Made by a program: the position numbers and the translations under genes | Assembly (NCBI GenBank): GCA_018389105.1 | Contig: JACATO010001092.1 | Span: 186,001-250,000 of the forward strand | DNA from: Nautilus pompilius | Taxonomy: Eukaryota; Mollusca; Cephalopoda; Nautilida; Nautilidae | Length of the DNA stretch: 64,000 bases | Direction of reading: 5' to 3' | Notes under the pieces: generated by a model | Databases searched by the model: none | Told to the model about the DNA's origin: nothing | What the model saw: only the letters and a program-made list of their open reading frames with translations | Part shown: positions 20,715-35,700 of the stretch, one piece after another | How the letters are laid out: every line of letters starts with the position of its first letter | Position numbering within the stretch: position 1 is the first letter of the stretch

Positions 20715-23700
20715 GTGAGCTTCATCTAACTATAAGGCTGTATTCTTATAAGGATGCTAGGTTGTGGCATTGCAGTGAAGAACATGTAAACAACAGCATT
20801 CTTACGAGTTCAGAATCAGACTATTAAAAACTGCACAGCGGGGGGGGATATTTTTCCTCATCTTTTGTACCTAAAAAATTAACCAGGTGTGGGTTCCTTA
20901 TAAATGTGTAAGGAGAACCACGTGGTGTCTGGGTAACATAGATAGCCGTATGAATGGGCCAACTGCTGCTAACTAGAAAATACTCATGCAGAATAGGCTG
21001 GTACAGGGGGGCAAGAGGAAACACTTCTGCTCCTTTCTGGGCACGAAACAGTAACTGTCACCATGGATAGCTTCGTTTTAATCTGCTTTCACTTTTGCAT
21101 CAGTAGTAAACAATTTGCTATCAACCATAATCATGGGGCACTGAACTAATTGCACCTTGCTGTTGTTTGCTTGCCCTTAGTTAACTGAAACCAGGGAATT
21201 TCTTCTGGTAGATGTTTTGTTTATATTGGCTTATAGATTCAAAGGGGAAGACTTATAACATTGTAATTTCTTTGTTTGCTTAAATTTTTATTTCCCACAA
21301 AATAGCAAATACAACTTTAAAAAAGAAAAGAAAAGAAAGATCTGTTGGTTATTTCATGCCTGGAACTTCACCGAGTCATCCATCAGCCAGTGGCCCGTGA
21401 AAATGCTTCTGTTGATAAAATGCCTTTTCCTAAGTTTGGTTTCATTTTTAGGAATGAAATGATTGCTATTTGGAATTTTCTAAACAAAATTGGCTGAAGC
21501 AAGTTGTATTTGTAGGTTTGTGGAAAAGGAAATGTAAATAGAATCAGGAAAATGTCATTTCTTTAACACTTGGTGCTTCATATTTGATTTTTGTTGTTAC
21601 TTTTAATATAAACCCTGACTGTATGGTGTGGGAGTAATATATATATATATGTGTGTGTGTGTGTTTAGTCAGTCTTACTGAAATAATTACTATATATGGG
21701 GAAAATTTAGCAAGCTTTAAACTACAAACCGTAAAAACTTCTGAAAATGATATTCTTATTAGAGTTTAGAAAGTTGTTATATAAAAACAAAAATTAAGAG
21801 AGATGCTAATAGTCCCTGTGAATTAAACACAGGTGCATTTGTAAATATTATCAGTTGTAGTAATCCATGTTCTGCATTGCCGACTTGGATAAGTTTTATT
21901 GAATTATATATCAGCTTCTGTAGTGCTACATCGTGGGAGCATTTTCTTAATTAACAGAGAATGGGAACTTCTTTCAGATCTGCTGCTTTAATTTTTATTT
22001 TGAAATTTTTGGTTTTTTCTTGAGTTTGTGTATAAATATTAAAACAAAAAGCCGCTTCTTTTAAACCATCGAAAGGTCTGCTCTTCCATCTATGCTTGGC
22101 ATAGGCATCAAATCATTGAATTTGTTTAAAACTAAAGCTTCTGAATTTCAAAAGTAAGGGCCCTTCTGCTGCTGATGAGAGTTGGTCTGGCTGTTAAAAA
22201 GCACTTGATGCTTCTCTCACAATAGTGATGAGGCTGACTAGCAATGTAGATTAGAATTGTTTTGGTTTTAATCTTTTGTGAACTTTCTCAGATGTTCAGC
22301 AGGCGTTGTGATGTAGATTATTTTATGCCATCTATTACAAGCATCAACAAAATAGTTTCCACGGAGGCAGAAAGCCCCTTATATGTGTAGTGTATCGAAA
22401 ACCGATAGCAAGAGAATAAGCAACTACTGAGACCAGATGTTTTCAGATCTTTGATTTAATAATGACTTTCCATCAGATTATTTTCTGTGTAGTCTTTGGA
22501 ATGTTTGTTTGCCAACTGGGCGGTTGGTTCATCACAAAATCATTTCTCCCTGTGGAGAAATGAATTCTTCCATTTCTCTATTGTTATTTTAATCAACTTT
22601 TCTCCCTGAAGCGTATGTTTCTCTGGACAGCTTTCTGCTTTGTGCTAGACATGAAAAGATCTAAACAGCAATACAGCTAGTGTTATTACAACTCCATTAA
22701 GCTGTTGGATTGTTTGTTTTTGTTCTCTTGTTTAATGGATTTTTGGTTTCACTTTAGTTTACTTTTCCAATAATTTATTTATGGTTACTTAGTTATTAAC
22801 TCTGTAGATTTAATGTGAATATATAATGTGTGCACTTCGCAATTTTAATGAAAAAAAATTCAGTACCTGTATTTTTCAAAATGGAAATAATTTTATTACA
22901 AACAAAATGAAGGAAGGGAGAAAAAAAAGTTTTGTAAAATTTCTGTATACGTTTGTACTTGTCAGCAAGTACTGCCTCAACTACCCTACTCACAGATCAA
23001 TATGATTATTGAAAGTAGTTTCACTATCTGCCTCAACTACCCTACTCACAGATCAATATGATTATTGAAAGTAGTTTCACTATCTGCCTCAACTACCCTA
23101 CTCACAGATCAATATGATTATTGAAAGTAGTTTCACTATCTGCCTCAACTACCCTACTCACAGATCAATATGATTACTGAAAGTAGTTTCACTATCTGCC
23201 TCAACTACCCTACTCACAGATCAATATGATTATTGAAAGTAGTTTCACTATCTGTCTCAACTACCCTACTCACAGATCAATATGATTATTGAAAGTAGTT
23301 TCACTATCTGTCTCAACTACCCTACTCACAGATCAATATGATTATTGAAAGTAGTTTCACTATCTGCCTCAACTACCCTACTCACAGATCAATATGATTA
23401 CTGAAAGTAGTTTCACTATCTGCCTCAACTACCCTACTCACAGATCAATATGATTATTGAAAGTAGTTTCACTATCTGTCTCAACTACCCTACTCACAGA
23501 TCAATATGATTACTGAAAGTAGTTTCACTATCTGCCTCAACTACCCTACTCACAGATCAATATGATTATTGAAAGTAGTTTCACTATCTGCCTCAACTAC
23601 CCTACTCACAGATCAATATGATTATTGAAAGTAGTTTCACTATCTGCCTCAACTACCCTACTCACAGATCAATATGATTATTGAAAGTAGTTTCACTATC

Positions 23701-26700
23701 TGTCTCAACTACCCTACTCACAGATCAATATGATTACTGAAAGTAGTTTCACTATCTGCCTCAACTACCCTACTCACAGATCAATATGATTATTGAAAGT
23801 AGTTTCACTATCTGCCTCAACTACCCTACTCACAGATCAATATGATTATTGAAAGTAGTTTCACTATCTGTCTCAACTACCCTACTCACAGATCAATATG
23901 ATTATTGAAAGTAGTTTCACTATCTGCCTCAACTACCCTACTCACAGATCAATATGATTATTGAAAGTAGTTTCACTATCTGCCTCAACTACCCTACTCA
24001 CAGATCAATATGATTATTGAAAGTAGTTTCACTATCTGCCTCAACTACCCTACTCACAGATCAATATGATTATTGAAAGTAGTTTCACTATCTGTCTCAA
24101 CTACCCTACTCACAGATCAATATGATTATTGAAAGTAGTTTCACTATCTGTCTCAACTACCCTACTCACAGATCAATATGATTATTGAAAGTAGTTTCAC
24201 TATCTGCCTCAACTACCCTACTCACAGATCAATATGATTATTGAAAGTAGTTTCACTATCTGCCTCAACTACCCTACTCACAGATCAATATGATTATTGA
24301 AAGTAGTTTCACTATCTGTTTCAACTACCCTACTCACAGATCAATATGATTATTGAAAGTAGTTTCACTATCTGCCTCAACTACCCTACTCACAGATCAA
24401 TATGATTATTGAAAGTAGTTTCACTATCTGTCTCAACTACCCTACTCACAGATCAATATGATTATTGAAAGTAGTTTCACTATCTGTCTCAACTACCCTA
24501 CACACAGATCAATATGATTATTGAAAGTAGTTTCACTATCTGCCTCAACTACCCTACACACAGATCAATATGATTATTGAAAGTAGTTTCACTATCTGTC
24601 TCAACTACCCTACACACAGATCAATATGATTATTGAAAGTAGTTTCACTATCTGTCTCAACTACCCTACTCACAGATCAATATGATTATTGAAAGTAGTT
24701 TCACTATCTGCCTCAACTACCCTACTCACAGATCAATATGATTATTGAAAGTAGTTTCACTATCTGCCTCAACTACCCTACTCACAGATCAATATGATTA
24801 TTGAAAGTAGTTTCACTATCTGCCTCAACTACCCTACTCACAGATCAATATGATTATTGAAAGTAGTTTCACTATCTGTTTCAACTACCCTACTCACAGA
24901 TCAATATGATTATTGAAAGTAGTTTCACTATCTGCCTCAACTACCCTACTCACAGATCAATATGATTATTGAAAGTAGTTTCACTATCTGTCTCAACTAC
25001 CCTACTCACAGATCAATATGATTATTGAAAGTAGTTTCACTATCTGTCTCAACTACCCTACACACAGATCAATATGATTATTGAAAGTAGTTTCACTATC
25101 TGTCTCAACTACCCTACACACAGATCAATATGATTATTGAAAGTAGTTTCACTATCTGTCTCAACTACCCTACACACAGATCAATATGATTATTGAAAGT
25201 AGTTTCACTATCTGTCTCAACTACCCTACTCACAGATCAATATGATTATTGAAAGTAGTTTCACTATCTGCCTCAACTACCCTACTCACAGATCAATATG
25301 ATTATTGAAAGTAGTTTCACTATCTGCCTCAACTACCCTACTCACAGATCAATATGATTATTGAAAGTAGTTTCACTATCTGCCTCAACTACCCTACTCT
25401 CACAGATCAATATGATTATTGAAAGTAGTTTCACTATCTGTTTCAACTACCCTACTCACAGATCAATATGATTATTGAAAGTAGTTTCACTATCTGCCTC
25501 AACTACCCTACTCACAGATCAATATGATTATTGAAAGTAGTTTCACTATCTGTCTCAACTACCCTACACACAGATCAATATGATTATTGAAAGTAGTTTC
25601 ACTATCTGTCTCAACTACCCTACTCACAGATCAATATGATTATTGAAAGTAGTTTCACTATCTGCCTCAACTACCCTACTCACAGATCAATATGATTATT
25701 GAAAGTAGTTTCACTATCTGCCTCAACTACCCTACTCACAGATCAATATGATTATTGAAAGTAGTTTCACTATCTGCCTCAACTACCCTACTCACAGATC
25801 AATATGATTATTGAAAGTAGTTTCACTATCTGTTTCAACTACCCTACTCACAGATCAATATGATTATTGAAAGTAGTTTCACTATCTGCCTCAACTACCC
25901 TACTCACAGATCAATATGATTATTGAAAGTAGTTTCACTATCTGTCTCAACTACCCTACTCACAGATCAATATGATTATTGAAAGTAGTTTCACTATCTG
26001 TCTCAACTACCCTACACACAGATCAATATGATTATTGAAAGTAGTTTCACACTATCTGCCTCAACTACCCTACTCACAGATCAATATGATTATTGAAAGT
26101 AGTTTCACTATCTGTCTCAACTACCCTACTCACAGATCAATATGATTATTGAAAGTAGTTTCACTATCTGTTTCAACAACTACCCTACACACAGATCAAT
26201 ATGATTATTGAAAGTAGTTTCACTATCTGTCTCAACTACCCTACACACAGATCAATATGATTATTGAAAGTAGTTTCACTATCTGTCTCAACTACCCTAC
26301 TCACAGATCAATATGATTATTGAAAGTAGTTTCACTATCTGCCTCAACTACCCTACTCACAGATCAATATGATTATTGAAAGTAGTTTCACTATCTGCCT
26401 CAACTACCCTACTCACAGATCAATATGATTATTGAAAGTAGTTTCACTATCTGCCTCAACTACCCTACTCACAGATCAATATGATTATTGAAAGTAGTTT
26501 CACTATCTGTTTCAACTACCCTACTCACAGATCAATATGATTATTGAAAGTAGTTTCACTATCTGCCTCAACTACCCTACTCACAGATCAATATGATTAT
26601 TGAAAGTAGTTTCACTATCTGTTTCAACTACCCTACTCACAGATCAATATGATTATTGAAAGTAGTTTCACTATCTGTCTCAACTACCCTACTCACAGAT

Positions 26701-29700
26701 CAATATGATTATTGAAAGTAGTTTCACTATCTGCCTCAACTACCCTACTCACAGATCAATATGATTATTGAAAGTAGTTTCACTATCTGTCTCAACTACC
26801 CTACTCACAGATCAATATGATTATTGAAAGTAGTTTCACTATCTGCCTCAACTACCCTACTCACAGATCAATATGATTATAAATAAAACGAATTTTTTTT
26901 AATGAACATTTACAAATTTCTAGAAAAAAAAACAAACTTTTTATTTACGTGTATGAGCTCTGGTAATATTTGACATGCGCAAGTGTTAAAAAAATTAATC
27001 TTACTAGAACAGTTCTTGAATACTTACAGGTGCATCTCAAAAAGTTAGAATATCATGGAATAGTTCATTTTTTTCCGTAATTTAATTCAAACAGTGAAAC
27101 TTTCATATATTCTAGATTCGTTACACACAAAGTAAAATATTTCAAGCCTTTTTTGTTTTAATTTTGATGATTACAGCTTACAGCTCATGAAAATCAAAAA
27201 TCCACTATCTCGAAATATTACAGTATTTCATAAGATCAATAATAAAAAAAAGGATTTATAATATAGAAATGTCGAACTTCTGAAAAGTATGTTCATTTAT
27301 GCACTCAATACTTGGTCGGGGCTCCTTTTGCACAAATCACTGCATCAATGTGGAGTGGCATGGAGGCGATCAGCCTGTGGTACTGCTGAGGTGTTATGGA
27401 AGCCCAGGTTGCTTTGATAGCGGCCTTCAGCTGGTCTGTATTGTTGGGTCTGGTGTCTCTCATCTTCTTGACAATACCCCTGGGGTTCAGGTCAGGCGAG
27501 TTGGCTGGCCAATCAAGCACAGTAATACCATGGTCAGCAAACCAGTTACTAGTAGTTTTGGCACTGGGCAGGTGCCAAGTCCTGCTGGAGAAGGAAATCA
27601 GCATCTCCATAAAGCTTGTCAGCAGACAGAAGCATGAAGTGCTCTAAAATCTCCTGGTAGATGGCTGCTTTGACTTTGGACTTGTTAAAACCCAGTGGCC
27701 CAACACCAGCAGATGACATGGCACCCAAAATCATCACTGACTGTGGAAACTTCACACTGGACTTCAAGTAACTTGGATTCTGTGCCTCTCCACTCTTCCT
27801 CCAGACTGTGGGACCTTGATTTCAAAATGAAATGCAAAATTTACTTTCATCTGAAAAGATGACTTTGGACCAATGAGCAACGGTCCAGTTATTTTTCTCC
27901 CTAGCCCAGGTAAGATGCTTCTGACATTGTCTCTGGTTCAGGAGTGGCTTGACACCAGGAATGTAACACTTGTAGCCCATTTCCTGGACACGTCTATGCG
28001 TGGTGGCTCTTGATGCACTGACTCCAGCCTCAGTCCACTCCTTGTGAAGCTGCCCCAAGTTCTTGAATCAGCTTTGCTTGACAATCCTCTCAAGGCTGCA
28101 GTCATCCCTCTTGCTTGTGCACCTTTTCCCTTCCAGTCAACTTTCCATGAATATGCTTTGATACAGCACTCTGCAAACAGCCAGCTTTTCATCAATGACC
28201 TTCTGTGGCTTACCCTCCTTGTGGAGGGTGTCAATAAGTGTCTTCTGGACAACTGTCAAGTCAGCAGTCTTTCCCGTGATTGTGGTTGTGTGTACTGAAC
28301 CAGACTGAGAGATTCATGGTATTTACACTGCATAAATAGTGATTTACTCAAACTCGAAATGGAATATTCTAATATTTTGAGATACGTTTTTTCTATTTTT
28401 TTGAGCTGTAGACCGTAATTATCAAAATTAAAATTAAAAAATGCTTGAAACATTTGAGTTTACATGTAATGAGTCCAGAATATATACAATTTTCACTTTC
28501 TGAAATAACTGACAAAAGATATTGAACTCTTCCATGATATTCTAGTTTTTTGAGATGCACCTGTGTATCGCCACAAAAGCACTTGTGTGAGAAACTAGGC
28601 AGCCAAATACTTTATTCTTTTTTCATAATTATATGCCACCAATACCACCATTGTCTTAGTGAGCCTTCCCCTGGTTATTTTCTCTAGAATGTCTATATTC
28701 TTACTCTGATGGGCGGAGGGTTCTATATTTTATATACATTCTACTCGATGATTTATAAGAGAAACAAAAACTATGCGGTTTAGCGTGTTGAAGACTTAGT
28801 TTAAAGTGTGCATACAGTCTCATGTCTGACCCTTTTAAGCTGTTATCTCTCCCTTATCTTTATTATTTTAAGTGGTTACTTTATACAAATAGTTTATATT
28901 AGTATCTAAGGTATTTACACTTGGAGACAATTTCAGTTGCCAATCTACTAAATGATTTGAAATCAGTGTTTGTAGACTTTTTGTATCATCACTGGTATTA
29001 GCGCTATCTTATAGGAGATTCTGATATTACTATCTCTGTTTGTGCTTTTTTTCCCAATGTACAGACTCAAAACACTGGCAGTAATTCCATATCGTTTGGA
29101 TAGTTTCGATTGCTATCTTTTCCTCTTCTTATGGAATCATTTTCCTTCTGAAAGATAAAAAGCCTTACCCCCCCTAGTTTTAATTTTAATTTAATTTCAT
29201 TTTAAAAAAAAAAACTTTATTTAAAGCAATTTTGATTGGAAGTGGAACAATTTTCCATCCCCTGATAATTAAGACTAATTTCTCAGAAAATAGCTTGTAT
29301 AATACAAGCTAAAAGTTGACAGTCAATAAAATCTCTATGGTAAATGATGCTTCCAATTAGAAAAGCAAAGAGAGAGCTGCTCATGTTCTTTGGTTTTTTC
29401 CTCAGCTTTTCTAGCCTTATTGTTTCTTTTATTATTGAAAGAGAGAAGCCAACATCAGACTATAGCTTTAAGTTTTCTTTTAAAGTTCAGTCCATAAGCT
29501 TTGTTAATTCACTGTCTTCTGTAAGACTGTTATGATTTTGTTTTTGAACATCTTCCTGTGACCAGAAAGTAGAAGATGCTTCAACTAGAGCAGCAGAGAT
29601 AACTTTTGGTACAGGCCAGGCTAGACGACGAGATGCTGGTCATTCATCAGCTTTGGTCACGGTAGACCAGCTCAGGATTCGTGATGAGGCATACTCAGAA

Positions 29701-32700
29701 GGTAGGATGAAGTCATAAAATTAACCATTTTCAAAGTATTTAAATATACTATTTATGAGTGAACTGTTAAGTGAAATAGCTTTGTACATTTTTTCTGACT
29801 GTCTTTGCTAACAGCACAGGAGTTTCTGAGCCAGTGGGTTGAGGACAACATTCATGTTGGGGACACAGTGGACTTTGAAGATGTGGTTTGGCATGAATGC
29901 CCTGTCCAAACAGAAAAGCAGGCATGGAATGACTTGCTGGATGGTTTAGAGATTTATAGTCACAGCCCATCTGGTGAAGATACCACACCGAAACAAAAGG
30001 ACAATTCAGGTAATATGTTAGTTAGGGCTCTCCTGACTTCACATTTCTCACAATATAAACAGCATCTCTTCTTTCAGTTTAGTTTAGCTAGAATATTTAA
30101 TTATATTTTATATTATTATTGATAATAAGTGAAGCCTGACAACGGATTTTAAACTTCACAAACACAGTAAAGTTTAAACCTGTCCAGGGAAAGTTAACTT
30201 TACCTGGGTTGAGATGTGCATACTTTCTGCTGTACTTGTTATAGTAATGGGGAAAAGTTGTTTTTGACTCTCAAGAGTTGTTACAAAAATGAGCACAACT
30301 TGAATTCTTGTGGTTTTTTCATTACCAGCTTTGTTTGTTTGTGTGCATGTGTGTGATTATTTTTTAACCAATATTGTGGTTTCTCTCATTTAATAGCTAA
30401 ATCTAACTTTTTTAGGTTTTTCTGAACAGGCCAAGACATATAGAGAAGTTAGGTTTAGGTTATTCTCCTTGGAGTTCCCTGTTGTACTATATTTTTCACT
30501 TTTTTAGATCCCTATGCATTCCTTGACTATGATGAAAATGAGGCTGTGGCATCTGTGCTACAGAGAATGTTGGACAAAAAGCTGATTCAGGATGGTGTTA
30601 CTAAAGATCTTGGAATACATCCAACAAAGAAAGCCCCAGACCCTAGATTGAAGATGGAACTAAGGCATCAGCAGGTAAGCAGCAAGTGTTACTGGTGTTT
30701 TCAGGAAATGGTAGTATCTCCACTTTACCAATATATAAACAAATAACCAACATTCCTTTAGCAGGTATTAAGTGTGCAGATGTAGAAGTGAATTTAACTT
30801 TTGACTTGTTTATTAGTGGGTGGATGAACTGCCCAAGAAAAGTTTGATGATTATCGCTCTAGATTACACACTTTTTTTTCTTCATTATCTCTGGGATGGG
30901 GAATGAGGAGGTTTGAAGACAGGAATAAATGAATTTAAAGGGTATATGTTATGAACAAGCTTTTGTCTATTAGTCACTGAGGATGTGTTCCCCATAATGC
31001 ATTGCTGCAAAACTTACCTTTTCTACCAAACTAAACATGAGCATGTTCTACTCTTATTTGTTCCTGGTAGATGATATCCCTATTGTAGCATTTAGGATCT
31101 ATGTCGTCATTATCTACTGGATGCATTAATTGACGAGCTCTGCTAAAGCTGAGTGGTGTCATTTTCCTTAGCATTGCATTGTGAGAAATTTTTTAATTAT
31201 TGGCAGATAGAAACTTGTTTTGTGTTCCATACAGCTCTTAGTTAAGCCATGCACATGTAAAGATAACTTATAAAAACGAGTGAGTCTGTACTTAAACACA
31301 AAATAGACTTATAAAATGTAACGATTTATCAGATCATTTTTATTTAGAATAAATCTTTGAAAAAGAATTTCCATTTGTGTTGGCATTACATAATGCTGCC
31401 ATAAAGGGAAGTAATCTTGAAACTAGCATGTCTTAGTTATGTCCCTTTGATTATATGGTTGCTAAATTTTATATGTAGTTCTGTATTTTCTTTACTTTAT
31501 ATGCATTTGAGTAGAAAAAACAACAAAAAATTTAATGAAAAAAATACTTTTTGTTAGCAAATTTCTGTTTTTTTTTTTCATCTGCTGTCCTGTCCCCTGG
31601 TTTATGGACACCTGGTACTATTTTAGAAATTTAGTTGTCTAAAATGAATGTCAGGTTGCCATGCAGGAGCTTGTGCATAGTCAGGCTTAAGCCCCAGGAA
31701 TGGTGTCAGTAGGCCTAGGGCCTGATACTCAGCGAGTATTCAGCCATTTTCTCTGAGACACTAGTCAGTTGAGCTGATTTTGGTCTGTCTTTGACTGAGG
31801 AGGTTTATATGAATCAATTGATAGTACAGGCAGTGAATTTCTTCCTATAGTTATAAATTTTGAGCAAATGAAAGATTTAGCTCTTTGTCACCCCAGATTA
31901 AAACAGCACCATTATAGAGGAATGTTTCTGTTCTATCTTGCCTGATTTTAACACAAAACATGGCATGAATATTAGAGGACATATTTTCAAAATAGACAAT
32001 TATGGCTTTTGATTGATGCAACTTACAACAGTTTTAGCCAATCAGCACCCTCAAGATGTACTCAAACTTTTGGACAGAACTTAAAGCACCTTGTATAAGG
32101 ATGAACAGCTAGCTAGACCTGTCTAGTGTATAGGTATTTTTTCAGTTTCATCCTTTTGGCATTACAGCTGATAAGAAAGAAAGTGATGTTACAGTCAACC
32201 AGTCTTTTTTTTTGGGACATTTTTTAGGTGAAGGAGAAGCGGGAGCAGAAACAGAAGGAGCTAGTAAAAAAACATTGGGAACAGCAGATGAAAAGAGAGG
32301 CTCATGTAAAGGCTCAGCATCTCATTATGCAGGAGCAGAAAGAGAAAGAACTCAAAAAGAAGAAGGAAGAGAGAGAAATTCAGAAAGAAATGGCTAACAT
32401 TCGAAAGAAAATGCAGGAGGAAAAAAAACATCTGTCTGAAACTCGACATAGGTATCTATGTGTACTAATACAGGGCTTAATAAATTCTGTTGTTGTTTTG
32501 TGTGAAGTTTCTCTTTAATGATAACAGTTCAAGAATCTTGGCAGTTTTCTGTTGTATAAATCAAAAACTTGGTCTTTTACCTGTTGTTATTAAAGGTCCA
32601 TGGCAACATGAATTATTATGAGAAATTATTTAAAATATGCGTTTTTAGGCACGAGCTTTATATTATTTTACATCATTGGAAAGAAAACTGGATCTGATGT

Positions 32701-35700
32701 TTTGGTAGGGGCACGATCTATACTGGCTCTGTACAGTAAATCATGATTTAGTTTTGTAGAGTTGAAGGATGGAGAAACAAATTGAATAATAGCCACATTT
32801 TTCATATACATCATTATAATAAGTTGAAAATACTGTTTTCCACAAATGCTACCACTTTGTATTAAATGCATAATAAAATAAACAGTTAACAATTGGTATT
32901 ATGTTGTCCATCTTTGTCAAATGAATTCATGTTTACTCTGGTTATTGTTTTGACTTTTGACTGCAGGTTTATGATCACATCTCTTGAACAGTTGCACTGA
33001 TGAGGCTGATGATCTTGGCATTCCTCATCATCCTTGTCAACACTAGCTACTCCACTCAAAGTAACTCTCTTCATTACTAGATTTATTACACTAATCTGAC
33101 ACTTCTTCATTATCCTGCTGTCCCTACTAATACTGAATGTCAACTCTCAGTTGGGCATCTCTTATAAAATGAAGATTTCAAGTTCACTAACTTACACTAA
33201 TTACATTAATATTTTGATTTTATATAGTTAATAAGCATAATTATATTTTTTTTAAAAGACAAAGAAATGTTGCCTTGGGCCTTATTGTGTAGGAAGAGCT
33301 AAACTAAAATTCATTGGTTCAGAGTTGGAAATAAAGTAAAGCTAGGAGACTAATTGTTGTGGTTAGATTTCCTTATGGACAAGCAAAGTGAGCTTTTAAA
33401 AATCATTTGACTCTTCCCAGATTTTTAAATTTTGATAGGGTAGTTATTCTATAGATTTAAGAGGGACACTTGTGAAATGTTTTGATATTCTGTCATGTGT
33501 GATTGTTCTCCCATAATTTGAGCAGGGAAAAGCAGCAAAAAGAAACTGTGGAAAGATTGGCAGCTTGGCAGCATCAGCAGAAAGAAAAAAACGATGAGGA
33601 TCTTAAAAAGATTCGAGCACACCAGCAGGAGGAGAAGAGGAGGAGGGAGACAGCAATAAAGATGGAACTGTTACAGGCAAAGAATTTAGCCATTAACCTC
33701 AAGGTTGGTGGGTCCAGTAACAATTTATGCTACACATTAAGTTGGTCGTTCTAGCTGATAGTTTGTTTAACTTGTACATTGATTTACATTTGTTTATGAT
33801 AGAAGTATTGTCAGGTCTTGTTAGTAGATATATCGAAAGAGTATGAAAGACAAAATGTGGTTTGGACATCTGATCTTCATTTAACTACAGATTCCAGAAT
33901 ACCACCTTTCAAGGTTGTTTGATATGGAGATAATAACCTTTAGAACTTCACTTTAATTTTGAAATCTACACTTACTTGAAGACCACAGGGAAGATGTGTT
34001 TTTTTTAAAAATGCATGGATAAGTAAAATAATTTTTTTGTGGAGATGAAGCACATCACTGAATTATAGAGTTTTTTTTGTTGTTTGTTTTAACCTTATTG
34101 AAAAATTACACAAATAAATAAAAAAAACATACACCGGCATTATTAGCCGCAGGATGGTTCTGAGATGGGTTATGCTTCACTTTAAAACGTGTTTCCGGTG
34201 CCAACTAAAAATGATTTTAAATAGAATTATGAATGTTTTATGATTAATTACCAAGCTAATTTTTTACGGTTAGGAAAAGGTGGGTATCCTTTTCAAGGTA
34301 CTCTCTAAAGATGACTGCTCATAAGTAATCCGTGTCATTGGCAGCGTTAGAACATAAGGCTGTCAAGTAGTGAAAGTAACTCAGTTCTGTTTGTGGTGCT
34401 TCTGAAGCAATATCTTTTAACCTGGTGCTGGCTCTTCTGCAGATCATCCAGAAGCATTTCTCAGCATGGTATGACCTGGTGCTGACACACAGGCTGCAGC
34501 TGGGCAAGGCACGTGCTCTTGCTGAGTGGCGGCTGCTGCTGCAAGCATGGAACACCTGGAAGTTATTTGCCCGTGCCAGGTGCCTTCAGCGAGACTCTGA
34601 GAAACATGAGCGCAACATGAAAAACACTTACAGGTTAGTATGTAGTGAAATTTTCAACTCGAGACAAACATTTCAGCTTTTTAAAAGGGGGGGTATAAAA
34701 TCCAGTTTTAACACACATCACTACTTTTATGATTCTGCTCCAAAGCTGAAATTACTTATCTCAAATTATCACATACATACATATATAAAAAAGTAATTAA
34801 ATGTTCTTATATCAATATTTTGGACATTCCCACCTTGTGTTTTGATCTTTGAGATGAGATTAGAGTAGGTAGTGATGTCTGAAGCCTTAAGAATGTCATA
34901 TAGCATATAAAACTATGACACAAAGTAGTCTGATTTTGACAGGAGAGCTAATGGTTTCACTCATATAAATAAAAAAAGTATCGTGCAAGTTTAAATAACT
35001 TCAGTGTATCTTGAAGATCTGAAGATCTGGGTAAGTTATTACATAGACTTCAAGGTTCATTTAAGTAGCTTTATTTCATGAAAATGACTACTGTTATTAT
35101 TTTTTTTTAAATGATTGTATAGACAAAACAGATGTTAAATCTCTTACTCTGTGTGGCTACTTAAAATGGCTGAAGTTCTCTCTGACAGATCAACATCTTT
35201 TGTTGTGTGCCATCTTGAATCTCCTAAAATGAAGAAAGATCAGTGAGATTGCTACTGTGGTGGTGGTCTTTATAGCTTATGTAGAGGTACATATGAAAAA
35301 CTATTTCCTTCACTGTGTGTACCCTTTATTACTACACTTGTTTAATAATCAACAGTGCAGGAGAAACTGACTTTTCAATGTATCCTATGTGTCCTCGATG
35401 GCATCTGAAAGGTTAGTTGTTCCAGTTAAAACTTGCTTTTGATGATGTCATAGCCTTGGATTTTTTAAATGGTAAAAGGTTGTTCAGCCACCTTGACGTG
35501 GCTCAGTTCGTGAATAACTGCTCTGGGGACATTCACTAATGCTCTACTGACAAGTATTGTGAACAGTGTTTAATAACAGGATGACTGATGATGGAATGGT
35601 GCACACCAAATTATCTCAGCCTAGCAATTTTTATTCCAATTTTCTTTCATCTGCAGGTTTCAGTGTGGTAGTTCTAGACAATACCATGAATTTATTTTCC

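Noticed and set aside
13371..26880. CRISPR-like appearance of regularly repeated units
   Set aside because: Units are head-to-tail without unique spacers, and the genome is eukaryotic; these are minisatellites.
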